Of a stretch of DNA of 64,000 nucleotides, positions 1 to 12,267 are shown in pieces. Source of the stretch: Dactylorhiza incarnata (Eukaryota > Streptophyta > Magnoliopsida > Asparagales > Orchidaceae); contig JAWHQI010000023.1 of NCBI GenBank assembly GCA_033032865.1, positions 682,001-746,000 of the forward strand. The letters run 5' to 3'. Every line of letters begins with the position of its first letter. The stretch's first letter is position 1. Made by a program: the position numbers and the translations under genes. The notes beneath the pieces are model-generated. The model searched no databases and had not been told where the DNA came from. It saw only the letters and a program-made list of their open reading frames with translations.

Positions 1-1285
1 CGCTGTCTCGTGGGCTAGCACTTGGGTATTCTCGGCGTCGAACACCTCAGCGTCGTCACGACCGTATAGGGCATAGGCGAAAGCGAAGGCCTCGCCGCTG
101 GCGACATCGGTCTCGATCCACGATGGATGAAAGGGTGAGAGGGATACTCGGTTGTTGTTCCAGTCCCACTTAACAAGGGGAGCTCCCGCTGGGTCCACGA
201 GTTTTTCGCCGTTGGCAAAATTGCGGTGATCTCTCGGCAGGTGCCCCAAAGTGGTTCCCGTGGGCGGAACAGAGGTCCCCGTCGGAACGATCGCCCCCGG
301 AATCTCGCCCGGGGCTTCCTTCCCTTTTGAGGCCGGGGTGGCCTTGTCCTTTGACGATGGGGGGACCTTCCCCTTCTTCGAGGAGGAGGGGAGCGCGACC
401 GAGTCTGGCTTCCGCTTGTGGCCACTGGCCTTGGAGGAAGCCAAGTCATCTCGACAGGCATTGGCGGCAGCACGCACGGTGGACAGCAAATGCCCCAGAG
501 TCACTCCGGCAGGGTACGGAGGGTTCAGCGGGAAGTCACGGACACCTGTAATCAGAGAAGAACGATCGGTAAGTAAAGCGAGAAGGAGGGAGAGGAAAGT
601 TGCGCGAAGACTGCTCAAGCTTACCTTCGCCCGGCGAAATGGGAGGGAGCGAATCCACATTCCTCCGGAGGTGGATGACGTCCATGCCCTGCTCTAGGAT
701 GAACTGGTGAAGCTTAGTCTCATGACCGCCCAGCGATGGGGGCCGAAAGGTCGACTCCTCCTCCTGCACCGGCGCAAAGAGGACATTCCCGAAGTTCCCG
801 CTAACAAACACGAATCGGCGAAGCCAGTCGTGGTTCTTGTTGGCGAGACCGGCCACCTTCAGAGGATTTTGGCCCGAGAAGAAGGAGGTTCCGTGTTTCG
901 CGCGAAAGGTGAAGAGTTTGCGGAAGACGGGGAGGCTGAACTCGATCCCCTCTTCCCGGAGATAGCAGGCGAACCCCACCAGCATGGCGATGGAGTTCGG
1001 GTTGAGCTGGGCAGGGACAACTCCGAAGTACCGGAGCGTCTGATGGACTTCTGGCCAAATAGGGAGGCGGAACCCCACCTCGAATTGCTCTAGCGGGATG
1101 GCGAGGGTCCCGGGAGAGAAGGAATTGATGCGATCACCGGGTTCCGGGCGGGTCGCGGTGAACTCCCCCGGGATGTGGTTCGCGATAGTGGTCAAGAAAG
1201 CCTCTTCGGTGAGGTCACAGGGGTCAAAGTCGTGGTCCGCAAAAGCGCTGGCGCACTTGCCCCTTCCATCCGGTTCACCGCCCAT
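1..1285 (-). CDS. Gene B: PF04195-like transposon ORF, two exons, runs off the window
   Basis: Seen: exon 1 is 1285 to 625, with a splice donor (AAG/GTAAGC) at 625/624. A 79-base intron ends in ATTACAG at 546, and exon 2 runs from 545 to base 1 without a stop. Reading is continuous across the junction (phase 1), giving at least 402 residues. I chose the ATG at 1285, not the upstream in-frame one at 1468, because a TATA box lies at 1402-1409. Exon 1 holds the block around 'LRYFGVVPAQLNPNS' and 'CYLREEGIEF', typical of the plant 'putative gypsy-type transposon' domain (PF04195). Exon 2 begins with a Lys/Ser/Pro-rich linker. The biochemical role of this family is unknown; such ORFs are known as extra, often antisense, genes in Tat-lineage Ty3/gypsy elements. 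It lies downstream of gene A on the same strand. A decayed plus-strand copy starts at 35246. Confidence 0.72.
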
Positions 1286-1401
1286 CTCACAAAGGTTTAG
1301 AGTAGAGGAGCTCGCGCGAAGGTGAGAGGTGCGAAAGCAGTCAGCGGATGAGGAAGATGGCGGCGGGTTAAGGCGTAATAAATAAAGTTGGTGAGACAGC
1401 C

Positions 1402-1409
1402 TATTTATA
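1402..1409 (-). promoter_or_regulatory. TATA box of gene B
   Basis: TATAAATA on the minus strand about 120 bases upstream of the chosen ATG at 1285. The homologous plus-strand copy has ACTATAAATA at 35141-35150, about 100 bases upstream of its own ATG. Conservation of spacing supports a private promoter for this ORF. Confidence 0.6.
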
Positions 1410-1760
1410 GAAAAGCACAAAAAAGTAATCATTTCCTCGGGCGGCGGGTGAGCCGATGGTGACGGCACTACCCCGACGCCTCAGAATTCGAGCCGGCCTG
1501 TTTTCGCCCAAGCGTTTTCGAGGGCTCGACGAATGATCTTTCCTCAGAATACCGCATGGCTGGAAGTTAATGTAGTTAGGCGGAAAGCAAGGCAAGGTGA
1601 TGATCCACAGCGGAAACGAAAGAAACATAGGAAAGCAAAAGGCGAATTCAAGAGTAAAGCTATCATCCGCAGAACATAGAAAATTATTACAGAACCAAAG
1701 TCTTGCAGAGTTTCCCGAAAGCGTCAAGAGGAAAAGCAGGAAGGGGAGGGGGTCGGTAGA
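1410..1760. other. Intergenic stretch between genes A and B
   Basis: About 350 bases between the gene A stop and the gene B TATA box. It should hold the gene A 3' end and upstream promoter sequence of gene B. I see no ORF or repeat in it. Confidence 0.4.
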
Positions 1761-3042
1761 CTAATGCTCTAGACAATGCCATCGACCCCGACCTCGAGTG
1801 TCAACGACCGGGGGCGCCCTCGAGTGGTAGTACGTAGTCATCGCGGTAATCTCCTGGTTGGCTAGGTGCAGCTGGTCCCTCGCTCGCGCAGCATGCCTCC
1901 CGGGAGAAAGCTCCCCGCCCTCAGCGCCCAAGCGTTCCACCTCAGCGAGAAGGCGAGCGTAATCCCGTCGGAGGACCTTGAGCTCACGAGCAGTCTCCAT
2001 CCGCTGACCGTCCATCTGACCAGCGAATTCCCGCTGCATGAAGATGAGCTTCCCCAGCACTTCCTTCATTCGCTCCTTCATGGTATGAACATCGGTGGGG
2101 TCGCCCAGAAAATCCTCAAGCTCTCCGGGTGAAGGGGGTGGCGAGACCATTCCTTCTCCGCCGTCGTAGAACCCCATCGGGGAGGCCTTCTGGTGACCTG
2201 CGAGAACGAAGATCTTTCGCTTCAAAAATGGGGATAAAATCAGGGCAAGGACAAGAAGGCTACCTACCTGGTACGGGCTCGTGCTGCCTAGGGGGCGAGA
2301 CGTCGAGGGATTCACCTCAAAGATGCTGGCCGTGGGATGAAGAGACTTACCTTTCCCTGGTCAGAAGGGTTCCAGATTGATGGCGGGAATGGCCGCCTGA
2401 TCAGAGGCAGGAGGGGCGCGACCGTGGTCCATCGCCGGTGAGCCCCCGAGCCCGTTCGCAGAAGTAGGGGTTCCCGGGCGAAAGGGAGAGCGGAGAGGAG
2501 TAAGGGTCAATCCCGCGGTGCCCGGGACGAGGGATGCAGAAAGCAGCAATTAGAACCAAGGAACGGTAAGAAGCATTTGCAGTACGCGAGACGCTACCTG
2601 TTTGAGGTCGGGTCCCGCCAGGAGGGATTGAAGGAGAGAGATTGAGGGCCGGCGAGGTTCTCGTATCGGCGGGCGGAGGTGGCACAGTTTTCAGCATGGC
2701 GGCACCATGGCTCTCCTCGGTATCCAGCGCCTCCTGCGAGTGGTCCCAAGCCATCATAAAATGTCATCTCGAGGAATAGCGAAGAGGCAACGTGAAATGA
2801 AAGTACCTGCATTCGGAGGTCGGGGGGAGAGGGGACGATCGGATAGAGAGACTTCGATGCAGAATCTCCCTCCCCCCGACCCCGACGAACGTCCAGGGCC
2901 CTCCTGGAGCGAAAGGGAGCGTTGGGGTCCCTTCTCGAGGAAAGCCAGGGGCGAACCGGGAAGCCTTGGGGGGATCCTTTCCCGGGGCCGTCGCGAGCGA
3001 GTCTACCTTTGACGGCGAGACCGGTTTAGACGATGGTTCCAT
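1761..3042 (-). CDS. Gene A: coiled-coil ORF of the same cassette, exon structure only partly resolved
   Basis: Seen: the last exon is best supported, 2197 to 1761, following an acceptor (CTCGCAG) at 2198. It encodes about 145 residues with a charged, heptad-like helix ('RMETARELKVLRRDYARLL'). A likely intron occupies 2350-2198 (donor AAAG/GTAAGT). Upstream, an ATG at 3042 opens 92 codons and a second open stretch covers 2757-2401, with CAG/GT and CGCAG splice-like boundaries at 2807/2806 and 2734/2733. I could not join all the exons in one frame: a TGA lies just before 2351 in the frame needed by the last exon. The gene may be mildly decayed or spliced differently. The last exon has a homologue in the plus-strand cassette from about 34323. 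Function unknown; neighbour and probable partner of gene B. Confidence 0.45.
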
Positions 3043-3133
3043 GGGAGCCCTTTCGAAATAACAAAAAGTTGGAGCGCAGGAGGAAACACTACAGCAGGAA
3101 AGAGGGATTTTGGAGAAATGGCTCGGGCCCGAG

Positions 3134-3142
3134 ATATATATA
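3134..3142 (-). promoter_or_regulatory. TATA box of gene A
   Basis: TATATATA on the minus strand (ATATATATAAG read on plus) about 95 bases upstream of the ATG at 3042, the same spacing as in gene B. Confidence 0.45.
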
Positions 3143-3509
3143 AGGTAGAAGTGGGACCCACAGGAAGATTCTGTCCAGGTCAGCAGACACTCATCGAATA
3201 CTGGGTTGGACTGTTCTTTCCGAGCGGATGACCCGCTCGCAAAGAGCGGGGATTGTGTACAACCCCGTATTTGCCGAGTGGGCCCTCAGACCCGAAAGGA
3301 GGGACCAAGGGACAAGAACCGAGCCCCGCGGACCATTCGCCCAAGTCAAGGGAAGGGGCGGACCACAGGGCGAATGTGGTCCCTCCCTCAGAGGACCCGC
3401 GTGGCGATAAGGGATGTTGGCGAATGAAGAATAGCGATAGGCGAGAAGACTTGCGAGTGGCACCTTCGCGAACCACCCGCCCAGAGCTCAGGAGCGTCTG
3501 ACGTGTGCG
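3143..3509. other. GC-rich stretch without a clear gene
   Basis: GC-rich sequence between the gene A promoter and the putative LTR. Overlapping short frames on both strands are composition shadows. A G-rich tract (GTGCGGGGGAG) at its right end could be a polypurine tract for a plus-strand LTR; this is inference. Confidence 0.3.
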
Positions 3510-4070
3510 GGGGAGTGCCCGACGAGCGTGAGCAGGTTGAGCATCTCACGCGCGGGCACTCGCCCGGCCGAACGGGGCGAGAGAGGAGTCTGGCGAGTGG
3601 TGCTCTCACAGACCACTCGGCCCCAAAGGATTTTAGGAGGAAATGACCTAGATACCCCTGGTGAGCTGCCAATAGCCCTTCAGAACAGCGGAGTTAGGCT
3701 GTTAGCAGACCAATTTGGGGTGCGATTAATAAAACCAAAAGGCGGGTTCATGCTATTTGCAGACTAGTCTAGAGAATTTATAAATAGACCCTTAAGGGCA
3801 CCTTGGAGGAGACCGATTTTGAGAGAATCCTCTCCTCCAGGCAGGTCTTGGTTGGCTGCTAGTGCCCTCCAAGGTGCCCGATTGAGCTTTGGTTTGGGAG
3901 GGGAAGCTCTGTAAGATCTTCCGGGTGTGTGGCGGGACCTCCTCGCTACATCCTTGGGTCTGTTCTAGTTTTCTCGTCCATCGTCAGGAGAGTTTGGTGA
4001 GAGAGAATTAAACGCCGGCTACACCCCCCAGTTGGTCCGAACTCAAGGAGACCGGTTGCCGGTTTCAACA
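3510..4070 (+). mobile_element. Putative LTR (3' part) of the Tat-like element carrying genes A and B antisense
   Basis: Seen: a TATA box (TTTATAAATAG) at 3777-3787 in plus orientation, followed by about 280 bases that end in GGTTTCAACA at 4070, a plausible CA terminus. The left edge is not certain; I place it after the G-rich tract near 3510. If this is a 3' LTR, genes A and B are antisense to the element, as in Tat-lineage elements with extra antisense ORFs. No second LTR or target duplication is in view. Confidence 0.4.
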
Positions 4071-5352
4071 ACATTAAGCAGTATTGAGAATTCCAGGGTC
4101 GCGTTCCCCTAGATCAGTATAAAAATCTGGAATATTATAGAAATGAGTAGATAGACTCGTGGTCTCCATTAAACTTCTAAAATTTTTATTATACTTAACT
4201 ATTGATTAGTTATCCTACTTCCTTCGCGAAAAGAGTTTTGCACCCTTAGCCACATAATTAATCTTCTGGAGTTATTTTAAAGAGGAAAACAATGAATTTA
4301 TGTTGAATACTGTCTTGGATCATGATTAGTCTCTGAAAAATATGTTAAACCTATTGGCCCATGATAACTGATACTTGGTGTACGAATTGGGGACCCCCAC
4401 AGTTATGAAGGAAATAAGAATGAGGCTAAAAATAATTATGACATTACGAAGAGTTGAAATTTGTAAATTGCGCATACAAGACTTGGGGAATGATTTAGAG
4501 ATCAATTCACGACATATCTACGATAGTTGATTCATAGGTGATAGGTCTCGTGCAAAAATTTGATCTTGTTTTGCGTTTAACAAAGATGAGGACTATAGAT
4601 CTGACAGTTAATAACACATATGATTTGGGATAAAAAATCAGGAATGAGGCTTCAGGACGTTAATGCGATTGGGTGCACTTCAAGAGTTAATTTTGGAGGA
4701 TTTACAATATATGAACTTTATGAGCATTGGAATTGATGACTCACATGAATCTAGGTACCAGAACTAAGCTTGATTATTACTAGAGTATCCTTTTAATTTA
4801 GTAAATGACCATGATGTGTTTATATTTACTAAATATCGTTTCGGATCTTAGAAGCATATTAAACGATGACATAAAGTATTAAAAGAATGACGATGTCATG
4901 AAAATTAGGAGAATTAATATTGCCCAAGCCATAAGCATATCATGACCTTGGATGACAAGCCTAAATTCTAATTTCAAACACCTAGCAAATAAGGGTACAT
5001 ACATCATATTATGGATTATAAGACTCAGTGGATTCCTATACTCGCCTTGTGAATATGCAACTTTACTTCAACTTATGTCCTCCCTCCACTACATATATCT
5101 TCATCAAACTGATAAATATTTAGGGACACCCAGGAAGAAGAACTTGGTTACGGACTAAGTAAGATTTAACGAAAAGCGCACATGGGAGAAAACTGAGGAT
5201 GAGGCGATGTGAACTAGACCTAACCATTTCCAATATTAATTGGGAGTCATATTGCACAAAAGCTAAAAATACACCGGCATATCCTAAACTCTAACTCCCG
5301 CAGACCTAACCTAAATTTCGGGGATGAAATTGTTTCTTCGTTTATTGGGCTT
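4071..5352 (+). other. Degenerate 3' tail of a Ty3/gypsy element
   Basis: No long ORF remains. Near the right end (5313-5332) the string AAATTTCGGGGATGAAATTG resembles the end of pol in plant chromovirus-type Ty3/gypsy elements, which normally stands just before the 3' LTR. Here it precedes TGTAACATCC at 5353. The rest is unassigned. Confidence 0.35.
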
Positions 5353-5386
5353 TGTAACATCCCCCAAACTGCTAAGCCCCTAGAGA

Positions 5387-5416
5387 ATTTTTGTCATGAC
5401 AAGTTATGACAAAAAT
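5387..5416 (+). repeat. Perfect hairpin near the LTR start
   Basis: Inverted repeat ATTTTTGTCAT / ATGACAAAAAT with an 8-base loop, 34 bases inside the LTR-like block. A similar hairpin lies close to the start of the solo LTR at 59619-59660. Confidence 0.7.
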
Positions 5417-8194
5417 AGGACAAGTGACACCGGACACTAGGATGACCAGTTGGAAGGAGTGAAGAACCCATGGTGTGCACTCAGCCACCATGGGCTACCC
5501 TAGTGTAATGTGGACTAAAAGAGGCTAAAGCACCTTGAGCATCACACATAGCCATGGAGATCCCCTAGGATGGATCAAGTGCACAAAGTGGGCCAAAGAG
5601 GCCCCATGAACTCATTAAGATAGGAAGGAATGTATTTTGGGGTGCATATAGCAAATCTTGATGGCCTAGCCTAGGGGTGACCAACAGACTCCAAAAAGCC
5701 AACCTAACCTCACCATGACCCCCATGAGCATCCAAGGAGGTGAGTGGACCACTAGGGACCCTTGAGGCCAATCAAATTGGTCAAATTGACCAAAAGTCAA
5801 CTTTAGGCCACTTAGGCCAAACCTCCATAAATAAGGGCAATTGAACTCCAACTGATCAAATTGGACCCACCATCATATGGAAACCTCCCTAGGGGACCTA
5901 ACGGACCTAAAAGCCCCATCATAGGGCCACCAATTTGGGGAAATTGGGCCAATTACTAAAAAGCCCCAAATTGATCTATTTGTGCTAAAACCCTAAATTG
6001 ACCTTCAATTTGCCAAATTGGCCTAGCACAACCCTCCATAAACACCAAGGGAAGTAAATGAGACCTAGATGAGCCAAGGTGCACATTCAATTTTGGAGGA
6101 TTAGGGCAAAATCACCAAAATACCCAAATTGCCCCTATAGGCAAATAAGTGCAATCAAGCCCCATATGACCCCACCATGACTCAATTCCTCTTGGAATGG
6201 GTCCATAGGGTCCAAGAAAATAATGTGGGTTAGTAATATTATGTGGTGTGAGCTTGAGTCAAGCCCAAACCCAAAAATCCCCAAATTGGCCTATTTGGGT
6301 CAAGTGAGCCCAAAACTCAAATCAAGTAGTTTTAGCTCAATCCGATGGCTCAATTGGTCAGCCCACACACCCAAGGATCTGAATTGCCCTCTGAATTTCG
6401 AATTGGGGGACATGCAAGGGGTTAAAAAGGGGGAAAACCATTTCCATGTGGGGACAAATAAGGGGATCATAGATTGAGTGCCAATCGGCACTCAATTCTT
6501 CCCCCAAAGCTCATCTCTGAGCTCACTCGAGAATTCCCAGCAGGCTTGAGCTGACATGGCAGCAGTTGAGAGGGGGGAGGAGAGAGCTTAACTCCACCTT
6601 GCCGGCCACACTAATGGCAACCACCCCCTTCCCAATGAAATAGAGCCAAATCTTCTCTCCACTGGCTATAATTCGAGCTCAGGATTAATTTTATCATGAT
6701 CTGGAGGCATGTGGTTGGCTGGCTGAGAGGTGCTAACTTGGTGAAATCGCCACCCTTAATGGCTGCTATCAAAACAGCCACCCCTAGCTGAAACCGCACA
6801 CACCACCAGCTTCAGAACCTCCAAAGCAGTCGGGCCAGCACTTTACAGAGAGAGAGATTTGGTGGAGAATCGCACCCGGGAGCAAGGTCTGATCTTGGAA
6901 GAACAACAATGGCGATCCGGCGGTTTGGCCGCCTCCACGCGCGAATAGAGGCAAGTTCCTTCCCCCCTCCATCTGTGCTAGATTCTAGACCCATCTAGGA
7001 GAGATATCGGGCTCAAATGAGCACGATCCCATGTGAGATAGTGGGAGTTTTCTCGAGCTTGTCTTCTTGCTCGGGATCGCCGGAGAAGCTATCTCCGGCG
7101 GCCGTGTTGCCGCCTGGCGTTAGCCACCACCTCAACGGAGGTGGTGGAGGCGGTGGCTGGCGGTGGTGAGCTGTAGGTAGCCGGGAAATGGCAGAGGAAG
7201 GTGGCCCAGTGGGATCGAATCTGAGCCCTTGGCTCATCGGGGAAGACGACCTCTGAGCCATTGTATCTGGCGGGCTATGCTAATCGTAGACCACATTATA
7301 TATAAATTATATGTTTCATGAATTCTGTCACACTTAGTTAACCAATGTTGTAGGCTGAATTTGAGGCCCTTAGTGGCCGAAAATCGAAAAATGCCCAGAG
7401 ACAAAAATTGTAGACCTCTGAGTCTACTTTGTATAGGAATTAAAATCAGGTCATTTGGAGACATGTAAACCCATGTGGGTTAAATTTAGTGAGACTGGTT
7501 CAATTAGTGAACCAGCCACATATTTATTAATTCCCATTGATAGGGACTTCACCAAGGCCTGAAATTTTGGGCATGGTTGAGATGTATGTAGAGGCATGTC
7601 CTGTAGGAAAATCAGAATTTTAGGAGGAGATTTTTCTATGGTTTTATCCATTATTTGATTTATCAAATTAATGTGAATTAGGGAGCTAGACACCTCAAGT
7701 TGGTCCCAAATTTTGGTCATGGCTTCTTTAGGTCATGTAGGGACACTGGTTAAAATTTCATCACATGTGCATGAGTATATTTCTCTAAACTTCAAAATGA
7801 AGTTTGAGTCTTAAGAGAAAAATTGGAGAGCTAATAGTCATTTTGGGCTTTTGAAGTGTTTGATGGAATTGAAGGTGGAAATCACCTTGAATCCCTCTGA
7901 ACCCTTGGGGGTTTTATATGTCATGAGGATATACATCATTGACATAAGTTTCATGATTTTTGGAAGTTATTTTCCTAAAGTTTTTAATAAAATGAAAATT
8001 GTCACACTTTTAAATTAAGGAAATAATTTGAATCAAAACCTTAGGGATAAATCCCAAACTCTGGAAAATGGGTCTTTGACTTAAAAGACATGTCTAGGGA
8101 TTTATTTTAGAATTTTTCATCACATGTGTTTCTTTGAAAAGGATTTGTTGGTTAGGTCAATTTATATAAATACGAAGCTTGAGTAAATATTCTC

Positions 8195-9400
8195 TAGAGG
8201 AATGATATGAAACTTAGGATTTAGTAGTTTTAGATCATTCCTATGCTCTACAAATATTTCCAGAATTTATCGAGGATATTATATAGTACTTGTTATATAA
8301 CCCCTTATTAGCACACCATGAGTATTAATTGGTTATTGTGATAATAATCTATCTGGAATGATATGAAACTTAGGATTTAGTAGTTTTAGATTATTCCTAT
8401 GCTCTACAAATTTTTCCAGAATTTATTGAGGATATTATATAGTACTTGTTATATAACCCCTTATTAGCACACCATGAGTATTAATTGGATATTGTGATTA
8501 TAATCTATCTGGAATATTATGAAACTTAGGACTTAGTAGTTTTAAAACATTCCTATGCTCTACAAATTTTTCCAGAATTTATTGTGGTCATTATATAGCA
8601 CTTGTAGTGTAAACCCTTATTGACACACCAAATGTAATAAAGGATAAATAAAGGTAAATACTCCTTGGATTAATATGAGACTTAAGATCTGGTGTTTATA
8701 GACCAATATTGTGCTATAGTAATTTTCCCAGAATTTATTGAAGTTTTAACATAGCACTTGTAGTGTACACCCTTATTGGCACACCAAATGTAATAAATGA
8801 TAAATAAAGGTAAATACTCCTTGGATTAATATGAGACTTAGGATCTGGTGTTTTTAGACCAATATTGTGCTATAGTAATTTTCCCAAAATTTATTGAAGT
8901 CTTAACATAGCACTTGTAGTGTAAACCCTTATTGGCACACCAAATATAATAAATGATAAATAAAGGTAAATACTCCTTGGATTAATATGAGACTTTAGAT
9001 ATGGTGCTTTTAGACCAATATTGTGCTACAGTAATTTTCCCAGAATTTATTGAAGTCTTAACATAGCACTTGTAGTGTAAACCCTTATTGGCACACCAAA
9101 TGTAATAAATGATAAATAAAGGTAAATACTCCTTGGATTAATATGAGACTTAAGATCTGGTGCTTTTAGACCAATATTGTGCTATAGTAATTTTCCCAGA
9201 ATTTATTGAAGTCTTAACATAGCACTTGTAGTGTAAACCCTTGTTGGCACACCAAATGTAATAAATGATAAATAAAGGTAAATACTCCTTGGATTAATAT
9301 GAGACTTAGGATCTGGTTTTCTTTTTTGACCAATATTATGTTATAGTGAATTTATCAAAATTTATGGAGATCATTAGTTGACAATCGATGTATAAATCAC
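8195..9400 (+). repeat. Tandem array, unit about 155 bases, about 7-8 copies
   Basis: The phrases ATGAGACTTAGGATCTGGTG, CCAGAATTTATTGAAG and GGCACACCAAATGTAATAAA recur every 155-157 bases. The first copies (8205, 8360, 8515) form one subtype (GATATGAAACTTAGGATTTA) and the later ones another. Confidence 0.9.
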
Positions 9401-10365
9401 TATTTGCACATCTTCTGTTTTAAACAGAAACTATGATTTAAGATTCCCTAGAGGATTTATGAAATTAAAATTTGAGGTTGTTAGATCACTACTCATTGCG
9501 AACCTGTGGTAGTAATTGGAACTCATTTGGATATGATGTGATCAAGATTGCACCATAGGAGTCAAATCTAGCTCAATCTTATTTTGACTGCGAATAGTAA
9601 AACTGATTTATATGATTTAGACCACCACTGACCTTCACACATGGAACTATTAACTCTTTGTTTATGATGAAGGCTCGGATTATTTGGAAGAGCATCTCTT
9701 AGGGCATCGTGGGAAATTAGGGTTGGGGTGCGTTTAGCAAAGCTATAAATGTAGGAATTTACAATGATAAGAAAAGGAAGTTAGACCTCGTCAAGGGCCC
9801 CACAAACAACTCATCAGTGTTAAACGATTATATGGAAGAAAAACTACCCTTAGCCGGGTGAGCCATCATAAGGTAAATACTCAAGGGCGAAGTCGAGAAG
9901 TATCTAAGGCAAACCCTGGATTAAGGATGACGAAGAATAGGAGTGTGGGTCCAAGTAAGGTTGAGAATGCTAATTGAATGTGTGCAGTTCCTCGGTGAAG
10001 AAGGGAACTTGAGCTTAGAATGTGTCGACGGGAGAGTCAGCACCCGGTCACAATTGGTGGTGTTGGAGTTCAAAAGAACTCCCCCACTCCTAAGAGCCAA
10101 GTTTAACTCATCTTATAGATTTAATGTAATTGGAGAGGAAAATGGGGATCAAGTAGAATGGGGTAGATACCAACAAGATTAAGTGCCTTGGGAAGAGGAA
10201 GTTCGGGGTGTCAGCCCGCCACACTTCCTAGTACCGCTGCGAGCCCCTCACCGGGTAACCCTTCAGATGTCCATGGCTAACCCTAAAGCTTCTAAGATCA
10301 ACTAAACTATAAACAAGACTAGTTAAGTAGGAGAACTTGACAAGTTATCTTTCATCCCAAACCGG

Positions 10366-10995
10366 ATCGGGTTATATGAGAAGGACTGGGATAGTTCTGT
10401 GAGCGGTAAGCTCGGGTTATAAGGAAGGACCACGATAGTCCTGCGAGCGGTAGGCTTGTGTTATAAGGAAGGATTGAGATAGTCCTGCGAGCGGTAGGCT
10501 CGGGTTATAAGGAAGGATTGGGAAAGTCCTGCGAGCGGTAGGCTTGGGTTATAAGGAAGGATTGGGATAGTCCTGCGAGCGGTAGGCTCGGGTTATAAGG
10601 AAGGACTGGGATAGTCCTGCTAGCGGTAGACTCGTAGTTTAAATATAAGACTAGTGTAGTCTAGCGAGCGGTAGGCTCATAGTTTAAATATAAGACTAGT
10701 GTAGTCTAGCGAGCGGTAGACTCATAGTTTAAATATAAGACTAGTGTAGTCTAGCGAGCGGTAGGCTCATAGTTTAAATATAAGACTAGTGTAGTCTAGC
10801 GAGCGGTAGGCTCGTAGTTTAAATATAAGACTGGTGTAGTCTAGCGAGCGGTAGGCTCGTAGTTTAAATATAAGACTGGTGTAGTCTAGCGAGCGGTAGA
10901 CTCGCATTTTAAATATAAGACTGGTATAGTCTTGCGAACGGTAGGCTCTACTTTATAAATGTTGATGTAGAATTGCGAGCTGGAGGCTCGGTAGT
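10366..10995 (+). repeat. Tandem array, unit 44-45 bases, about 13 copies
   Basis: GCGAGCGGTAGGCT recurs every 44-45 bases. The left half uses GTTATAAGGAAGGA units and the right half AGTTTAAATATAAGACT units. Each unit holds an imperfect inverted repeat (GGACTGGGATAGTCC; AGACTAGTGTAGTCT). Confidence 0.92.
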
Positions 10996-12267
10996 AAATG
11001 GCTAATACATGTTGCTTGTGTATAAGATGTGGTGGGTCTTCGGTTCTGTCTTAGTCGTCACACCGACAGCAGTTCGTTGACTCGGCAGTGCCAGTGGTTT
11101 TATGGGGGCCAGGTTATCTTCTGTGCGTCCGACGGGATGGATTCCCTAAACCTACCTGGCCAATTCAGTTTAGTACGAAGGGATTTGTGAGTACCGGGTA
11201 CCGGTATCACAGCGTACGTTAGGGCCTAGGTCTGGTAGTGTGACTTACCCACCTAGGTGAGGAGACGCCCGCTCCTCTGCCACCGTTTGACCATGACGGG
11301 AGGCGCCCGAGAGGTTAGCTACCTCCGAAAAGTGGGAACTAAAGGTCTGTACGTACATAGTCGCGTGTGTGAGTTGCATGTGTATGAAATAATAATACAA
11401 TCATTGCATCATTGCATTGCACATCATAGCATAGCATTTCTGCACAAACAGAGACCTCATCGTATAAATCAGTATGGGCTCCTTTATACGATGAGTTTTC
11501 TACTTGCTAGATCCCTTAGCTTATGTGCTTTTGTGTGTGCATATAAGTTAAGGTTACTTACGTAGCTGCTCTTATTTCTTATACCTGCTCTTTTACTTAT
11601 ACCGCTCTTTACTTATTGCCTTTATACATACTCCTGCTAGGGTAGAGATGTTTTCATTACTTATTTAGTATCTATATACTTGCTAGTCTCGCCACTGTCA
11701 CCTGCTTTTGAATTACCCTTTGATGTCCTCCGCTTCCTCCTCCCGCACGATGCCTAGGAGTCGCGGGTGGAGGCGGTGAGGAATATGCTGAGTCTTATAG
11801 ACTGACGGTCGGTGGACCTCATCATTTTAGGGATGATGTGTCGGAACAGCAGGACCTCGTTCAGGAGACAGGACAGGAAGTCGGGATGAAGTAGAGCAAC
11901 CACAACACGTCATCGTAGCAGCAGCTATAGATGCATGAAGACAGAGTTTGATAGCTTCCGCATAGATGTAGAGTGAGAGTGTTGTTGCACTATTTTTGAA
12001 CATGTACCGGGCATAAGCCCTTATTCGTTTAGTTTTTTCTCATCGTGGACAATGTAATTTTGTAATTTATATATTCCCAGTGTGATTTGTGGACTTGCTT
12101 CATTTAATGATTCTATTACTGTGATTATGGTTGGCCTGGATGATGATGGATAGCCGACAGGATCGGCGTATTGTGGTGGCGAGCATTGGGTGTAATGGTG
12201 TCGCCGCAAGACGGCGGTTCTGGGCGGTAAGACCCGGGAAAGAATGCAAAAAAAAGAGGGTCTTACA

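Larger units (their letters stand above)
5353..12267 (+). mobile_element. Very long LTR-like block (TGTAACATCC to TCTTACA), chromovirus type
   Basis: Begins TGTAACATCC after a pol-end-like tail and ends GGGTCTTACA at 12267, matching TG...CA LTR termini with TGTAA/TTACA inverted ends. The 6.9 kb contain no ORF I can support, but two tandem-repeat arrays (8195-9400 and 10366-10995). The block around 11040-11330 (phrases such as AGGGCCTAGGTCTGG) is reminiscent of the solo LTR at 51399-59672 (AGGGCCTGGGTGA, minus strand), suggesting one lineage. No target duplication is recognisable, so it may be a truncated element or two LTR pieces rather than one LTR. Confidence 0.45.

Noticed and set aside
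251..1093. Plus-strand ORFs of 128-148 codons (251-697, 707-1093)
   Set aside because: They lie opposite the gene B exons in GC-rich DNA and show no domain; the minus-strand frame has conserved motifs, splice sites and a TATA box.
9943..10182. 79-codon plus-strand ORF in the long LTR-like block
   Set aside because: No recognisable domain, no neighbour support, and the length is expected by chance in a 6.9 kb block.
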